Shown here in pieces: positions 6,781 to 9,981 of a stretch of 9,981 nt of DNA; the stretch's first letter is position 1; every line of letters starts with the position of its first letter. Under the pieces are notes generated by a model. The model had not been told where the DNA came from and ran no database searches. It saw only the letters and a program-made list of their open reading frames with translations. The position numbers and the translations under genes were made by a program. The stretch is from Roseibacillus sp. (GTDB lineage Bacteria > Verrucomicrobiota > Verrucomicrobiae > Verrucomicrobiales > Akkermansiaceae), in NCBI GenBank assembly GCA_002723015.1, contig PBNG01000048.1, positions 33,888 to 43,868 on the forward strand, given 5' to 3'.

Positions 6781-8234
6781 GCCAGACTAGGCAGTCCCTC
6801 TTCTCCGAGGAGGTCGAGCACCCGGGGCGACAGCTCCAGGCCATGCCCGAATGGCGTATCCTCAAGAGAGTTGATCGCTATCTGGCCCTGCTCGATTTTT
6901 AGGACAGCAACCCCCTCCTCTGACATTTCGTAGAGATCTGGATGCTTCGCGCGGACACAGGCCTGCAATTCGTCGGAAAACATACTCAGACCCGCGAAAT
7001 AGTGGTGTCCATTCCGCTCCACGTCGTCGATTCCCAATGCCGCCATGACCGTGAGATCATTCAAAAGAGCAACAGGCCCCACGTTGGCGAGATCTTCTCC
7101 ACTCATGAGCCAGGGACGCGCTGAAGAAGATTGGCGGCGATGCCACTCAATCAGACCGCGATTCGCAATCCCCTTGATCACGCCCTTGCAATTTTTGTGA
7201 CTGGTTCCGCGGTATCCAAGCGCGATTGCCTGCCTCAAGCTGGACAACTCTCCATCAGATTCATCGATAATCATGGGAGGAGCCTCCGGTCCCCAGTCTG
7301 TCAGCTCATTCCGAACGGTTTCAGCCAGGGCAACCTCCCGGTGCAGCGGCTGTTCAACGAACAGCAGCCGCCCTTCCTCGAACAGAGGCGAGAGACCCGG
7401 GTGGGTTTGATATATCTCCCAGTGATCTCGGAAAGTCGTGATATCCCGATACTGCTCATTCCCGTCGAGGGTATAACGAAACCCGGGGGCGTCTCTCGAC
7501 AAGACCTCTGCAACACTAACGAGGCGCGGAACATCCACCGCAAGGTCTCCACAGAGCTTGATCTTGAAGTGCGTGAGCCCATAGCGGTGAATCACATCAC
7601 TTAACACATGAGGCAGTCCATCCTCGAGTTGGTCGCCGGAAGGAACGTCTGCGCCGCGAAGAGGATCTCCAAGCCCGATGGTGTGTCGTGCCACGATGGA
7701 CGAAGGAGGATCTGGCAACCAATCAGCCGGCTGGGTTCCTGCCAGCTCATGATGAATCCGTCCCAGGTCAATCCCGAAGGCATTGCTTCTCAAGGCTTCC
7801 CGAAAGCTCAGCCCCGCCCCCCGGCAGAATCCATCGATCATGGCTCTTTCCATCAGAGCTGTTCCAAGATGAGCAAGCAACGGCGGCACCCCCGCCGTTC
7901 GTCCCCAGCCTTCCTGTCGTTTGTAAAGATCCCACCATGCCTCGAAAACCGAATCATACCCCACGCTGCAGAGAGTGCCGGCAGCATGCTCAAGGCTTTC
8001 AAGCATCACTGGCAGGTCTTCCTCGAAACGCGTGCCGGGATCCTTGGTGAACCATTTCGGGGGAAGGCCTTCAGACGCCAGCCCCGTCCAATCCCTTCCT
8101 TCCCAGCTTCCCTCCGCTACCGCAAATACGTGTGGCAGCTCAGTCATTGAGGCGATGCCATACTGAAAGGGGAACCGGGTTCGCATCCAGCGAGTGCGAA
8201 ATGAAATGGAGCAGACCCTGAGAGAGGAGGACAT
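6777..8234 (-). CDS. enolase-superfamily enzyme, muconate lactonizing / dipeptide epimerase-like subgroup
   Basis: From ATG 8234 this is a 485-residue cytoplasmic enzyme of the enolase superfamily, which abstracts a proton next to a carboxylate using Mg2+ and lysine bases. The barrel shows the subgroup's set in order: KIK (K224, K226), metal ligand D257 in TLDGNE, E294 in FVEQP, D324 in IIDES, and the second-face lysine at K347 or K350 in SHKNCKG. N-terminal RFPFQYGIASMTELPHVF is the capping-domain start. At 485 residues it is longer than the usual 350-400; the extra length lies in the capping region (about 45-170). A TTG at 8273 would add 13 residues, but they are not family-like, and the ATG has a weak AGAG before it. 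Reaction could be racemisation, epimerisation, cycloisomerisation or dehydration; the specificity is open. It faces a symporter unit divergently, so the imported compound is a candidate substrate. Confidence 0.88.
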   Translation of the reverse strand: MSSSLRVCSISFRTRWMRTRFPFQYGIASMTELPHVFAVAEGSWEGRDWTGLASEGLPPKWFTKDPGTRFEEDLPVMLESLEHAAGTLCSVGYDSVFEAWWDLYKRQEGWGRTAGVPPLLAHLGTALMERAMIDGFCRGAGLSFREALRSNAFGIDLGRIHHELAGTQPADWLPDPPSSIVARHTIGLGDPLRGADVPSGDQLEDGLPHVLSDVIHRYGLTHFKIKLCGDLAVDVPRLVSVAEVLSRDAPGFRYTLDGNEQYRDITTFRDHWEIYQTHPGLSPLFEEGRLLFVEQPLHREVALAETVRNELTDWGPEAPPMIIDESDGELSSLRQAIALGYRGTSHKNCKGVIKGIANRGLIEWHRRQSSSARPWLMSGEDLANVGPVALLNDLTVMAALGIDDVERNGHHYFAGLSMFSDELQACVRAKHPDLYEMSEEGVAVLKIEQGQIAINSLEDTPFGHGLELSPRVLDLLGEEGLPSLA

Positions 8235-8355
8235 TGCTCTGATTACTGAACTCGAGATTTCAGGAGCATACAAGCACGGGCTGTGGCGGGTCTGCCTCGC
8301 CGGTGCAAGTTTAGCATCGACACCCCGAGGACTTCTCCATTGTTATGATGAGATC
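8235..8355. promoter_or_regulatory. divergent control region between enolase-superfamily gene and transport unit
   Basis: These 121 bases separate the two divergent starts and must contain both promoters unless transcripts begin inside the genes. TATGAT at 8344-8349 resembles a -10 box, but it lies only 6 bp before the TTG start and has no matching -35. I see no convincing operator palindrome. Confidence 0.4.
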
Positions 8356-8565
8356 TTGAGGAGGAGCTGGCTTCTAACCGTTGTTTTCCTGATCGCGCTG
8401 GTTCTAGGGCCGGGGCCCGGAGCCGCCATGATTGATGGCACCCGGGAATCTCCCAATATCTGGTTCGGAATACCCGCCCTCTACCTCTGGGTCGTCTTCT
8501 GGTTCCTTGTGATGGTAACCTGCATACTGACTGCCGCTCTGACGTTGTGGAAGGACACCGACTAG
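8356..8565 (+). CDS. small two-helix membrane protein, DUF3311-like symporter partner
   Basis: This short protein of 69 residues (TTG start) begins MRRSWLLTVVFLIALVLGP, a first membrane helix (about 4-18). A hydrophilic loop follows, then GIPALYLWVVFWFLVMV inside a second long helix (about 40-65), ending in WKDTD. Size, the two helices and the G-I-P-A-L-Y-x-W motif before helix two match the small proteins (DUF3311 type, comparable to YhdT beside PanF) that precede sodium:solute symporters. The frame is open back to ATG 8194, but that would overlap the 5' end of the opposite gene and give a non-hydrophobic extension, so the TTG just before the first helix is preferred. There is no strong ribosome-binding site. 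Its last 19 bases overlap the symporter start. Role in assembly or stability of the transporter is inferred from that linkage. Confidence 0.72.
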   Translation: MRRSWLLTVVFLIALVLGPGPGAAMIDGTRESPNIWFGIPALYLWVVFWFLVMVTCILTAALTLWKDTD

Positions 8566-9981
8566 AAGTTCCCGGGTCAGGCTTTCTGGCTGCTGCTGAT
8601 GTTCCCCCCAGTCTGGGGACTTGGCCCTATATCGTCCTTGCGTTTTATCTGGTGGGGCTGCTCTCACTCGGGATGGTCAGCCTGCTGAGGAGTCGACGCG
8701 CGACAAACGCCGAAACCGACTACTACCTCGCAGGGCGTGGACAGGGCGTGATCGTTACTTCCCTCACCATCATGGCGACCTTCTTCTCGAGCTTCGCCAT
8801 TCTGACTTTCCCCGGTTGGATTTACGAGGGGGGAATTGCGCCCATGCTCTACGCCCTGAACCTTCCCGTCGCAGCCGGCGCCATCTATCTGCTTGGCAAT
8901 CGTATCCGGCGGATCGGCCGGAAACGTGGCTACATCACACCCGCGGACATGGTGACCGATTACTACGGAGATTCTCCTGGCCTCCGCATCATGGTGGCTC
9001 TTACGGGCGCACTTTACGTTCTTCCCTATGTCATCATGCAGATCAAGGGAGGAGGCCTGCTCGCAGACGGGCTCTTCCGTGAAATTGAGCATGTCTCCTT
9101 GTTTGGCTGGCAGATTACCATGGAGGATGCCGGGGTGGCGGCGCTCTCCCTCGTCACCATGATCTATGTGATCATTGGTGGAATGCGGTCGGTGGCGTGG
9201 ACTGACGTCATGCAGGGCCTTATCCTGCTCAGCTCCATGGTTCTATCTGGAGTAGCAGTCATCTATGCCCTTGAAGGACCCACCAACTTCTTTGCCCGTG
9301 TTTCCTCCGAGCTTGACGGGGAGCTTCTCACCGTTCCGGAGCCGGGAGATTCGAATCCCCACAACGTCTGGAGAATTCTCACCTTTTGTGCCTTCGCCTC
9401 GTTGGCCAGTATTATCCAGCCCGCGCAGTGGATGCGTTTTTATGCCGCTCGCGACTCCACTACCCTTCGGCGGGCGGCCATCGCCTTCTCCACGGTTCTG
9501 CCCGTCTGCTTCATATTCGGCGTCTTCCTCGTTGGTCTGGGCGGGCGGGTTCTTTACGAGCCACAGACGGTTGATGGAATTGTTCACCTTCCCGACGGAT
9601 CAAAGGTGGACCAGATCCTGATCCAGGTCATTCAGGATTACTTCCCCGAAATGTTTGGAGCAATCGGCCTCGTCCTCGTTTCGCTTATCCTCGTAGCTGT
9701 TATGGCAGCATCCATGTCCACCGCGGATTCGAATCTCCATGCCGTAAGCGCCATCGCAACCCGGGACCTCTACCACCCGGCGAAAAAACAGTCTTCCAGC
9801 CGGGAGAGAACCTGGTTCGGGCGTATCGTCATCATCTTGGTCACGGTTGCCGCTGCTACCATCACATTTGCTGGCAACGATCTGCAGGGGCTCCTTGATA
9901 CCATCACGGCCTTCTTCTTCCTGGCCATGGCCTTCTCCGCCCAGCTGGTTCCCATCACGTTCGACATGCTTTTCCTACGCC
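8547..9981 (+). CDS. sodium:solute symporter family protein, 3' end beyond window
   Basis: 478 codons are visible and the frame runs off the right edge. It belongs to the SSS family of Na+-coupled symporters in the inner membrane, which import organic acids, amino acids, sugars or vitamins. Evidence: TM1 WPYIVLAFYLVGLLSLGMV (26-44), the YYLAGRG loop (59-65), the family signature GGMRSVAWTDVMQG (211-224), and MSTADSNLHAVSA (390-402), which fits the helix holding the second sodium site (S391, T392). Further hydrophobic helices lie between. GTG 8547 is chosen because the only later candidates fall inside or after TM1 and the frame closes upstream at 8433; the start has no clear ribosome-binding site and overlaps the small membrane gene by 19 bp, suggesting translational coupling. 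The substrate is unknown; the small-partner arrangement is reminiscent of pantothenate- or monocarboxylate-type members. Confidence 0.92.
   Translation, partial: MEGHRLEVPGSGFLAAADVPPSLGTWPYIVLAFYLVGLLSLGMVSLLRSRRATNAETDYYLAGRGQGVIVTSLTIMATFFSSFAILTFPGWIYEGGIAPMLYALNLPVAAGAIYLLGNRIRRIGRKRGYITPADMVTDYYGDSPGLRIMVALTGALYVLPYVIMQIKGGGLLADGLFREIEHVSLFGWQITMEDAGVAALSLVTMIYVIIGGMRSVAWTDVMQGLILLSSMVLSGVAVIYALEGPTNFFARVSSELDGELLTVPEPGDSNPHNVWRILTFCAFASLASIIQPAQWMRFYAARDSTTLRRAAIAFSTVLPVCFIFGVFLVGLGGRVLYEPQTVDGIVHLPDGSKVDQILIQVIQDYFPEMFGAIGLVLVSLILVAVMAASMSTADSNLHAVSAIATRDLYHPAKKQSSSRERTWFGRIVIILVTVAAATITFAGNDLQGLLDTITAFFFLAMAFSAQLVPITFDMLFLR

Noticed and set aside
6362..6865. A 167-codon minus-strand frame across the convergent junction.
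   Set aside because: Antisense to the Rossmann half of the MDR enzyme and overlapping the end of the enolase-superfamily gene; no motif.
7608..8150. Plus-strand frames antisense to the enolase-superfamily gene.
   Set aside because: Shadow frames of a gene whose metal-ligand and lysine motifs are all present on the opposite strand.
8345..8359. Tandem ATG ATG at 8345-8350 as start of the small membrane protein.
   Set aside because: In the wrong frame; it stops after two more codons.
8621..9082. A 153-codon plus-strand frame inside the symporter.
   Set aside because: Arg/His-rich, non-hydrophobic, and out of frame with the symporter signatures, which clearly define the real reading frame.
1..9981. 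Possible new defence, mobile or CRISPR-type system in the window.
   Set aside because: No nuclease, helicase, integrase, transposase or toxin-like genes and no regularly spaced long repeats are visible; the genes fit secretion, redox metabolism and transport.

Overview
The window looks like chromosomal DNA of a free-living bacterium from the PVC superphylum, most likely Verrucomicrobiota. The main evidence is the 1704-residue secreted protein. It combines a CotH-type kinase fold, several lamin-tail domains and chitobiase-like Ig domains, and ends in a DxDxDG...N..EYALGxNP segment, an arrangement and ending I associate with verrucomicrobial exported proteins. The DNA is moderately GC-rich and ribosome-binding sites are weak or absent before most starts. 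I see no rRNA, tRNA, CRISPR array, integrase or insertion sequence.

Layout. 1-134: the 5' part of an unidentified leftward gene cut by the window edge. 135-555: its possible promoter, a degenerate 20-bp-period repeat, and otherwise apparently non-coding DNA. 556-5670: the giant secreted CotH/LTD protein, on the + strand. 5750-6748: a zinc-free quinone-oxidoreductase-like MDR enzyme, + strand. 6777-8234: an enolase-superfamily enzyme (muconate lactonizing/dipeptide epimerase subgroup), - strand, convergent with the MDR gene; both stop codons sit in the arms of one palindrome. 8235-8355: a short divergent control region. 8356-8565: a tiny two-helix membrane protein resembling the DUF3311 type, + strand. 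It overlaps the next gene, 8547-9981, a sodium:solute symporter that runs off the right edge.

How the parts may work together (inference): the small membrane protein and the symporter form one translationally linked transport unit. The divergent enolase-superfamily enzyme could act on the imported organic acid or amino-acid/dipeptide compound, with the MDR oxidoreductase possibly unrelated or supplying a redox step. The giant protein is probably an independent cell-surface or extracellular factor.

The most unusual points are the domain inserted inside the third lamin-tail domain, the shared-stop palindrome, the 20-bp-spaced repeats at 261-310, and the small-protein/symporter overlap at non-ATG starts. 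I do not see evidence for a complete, clearly new defence or mobile system here.
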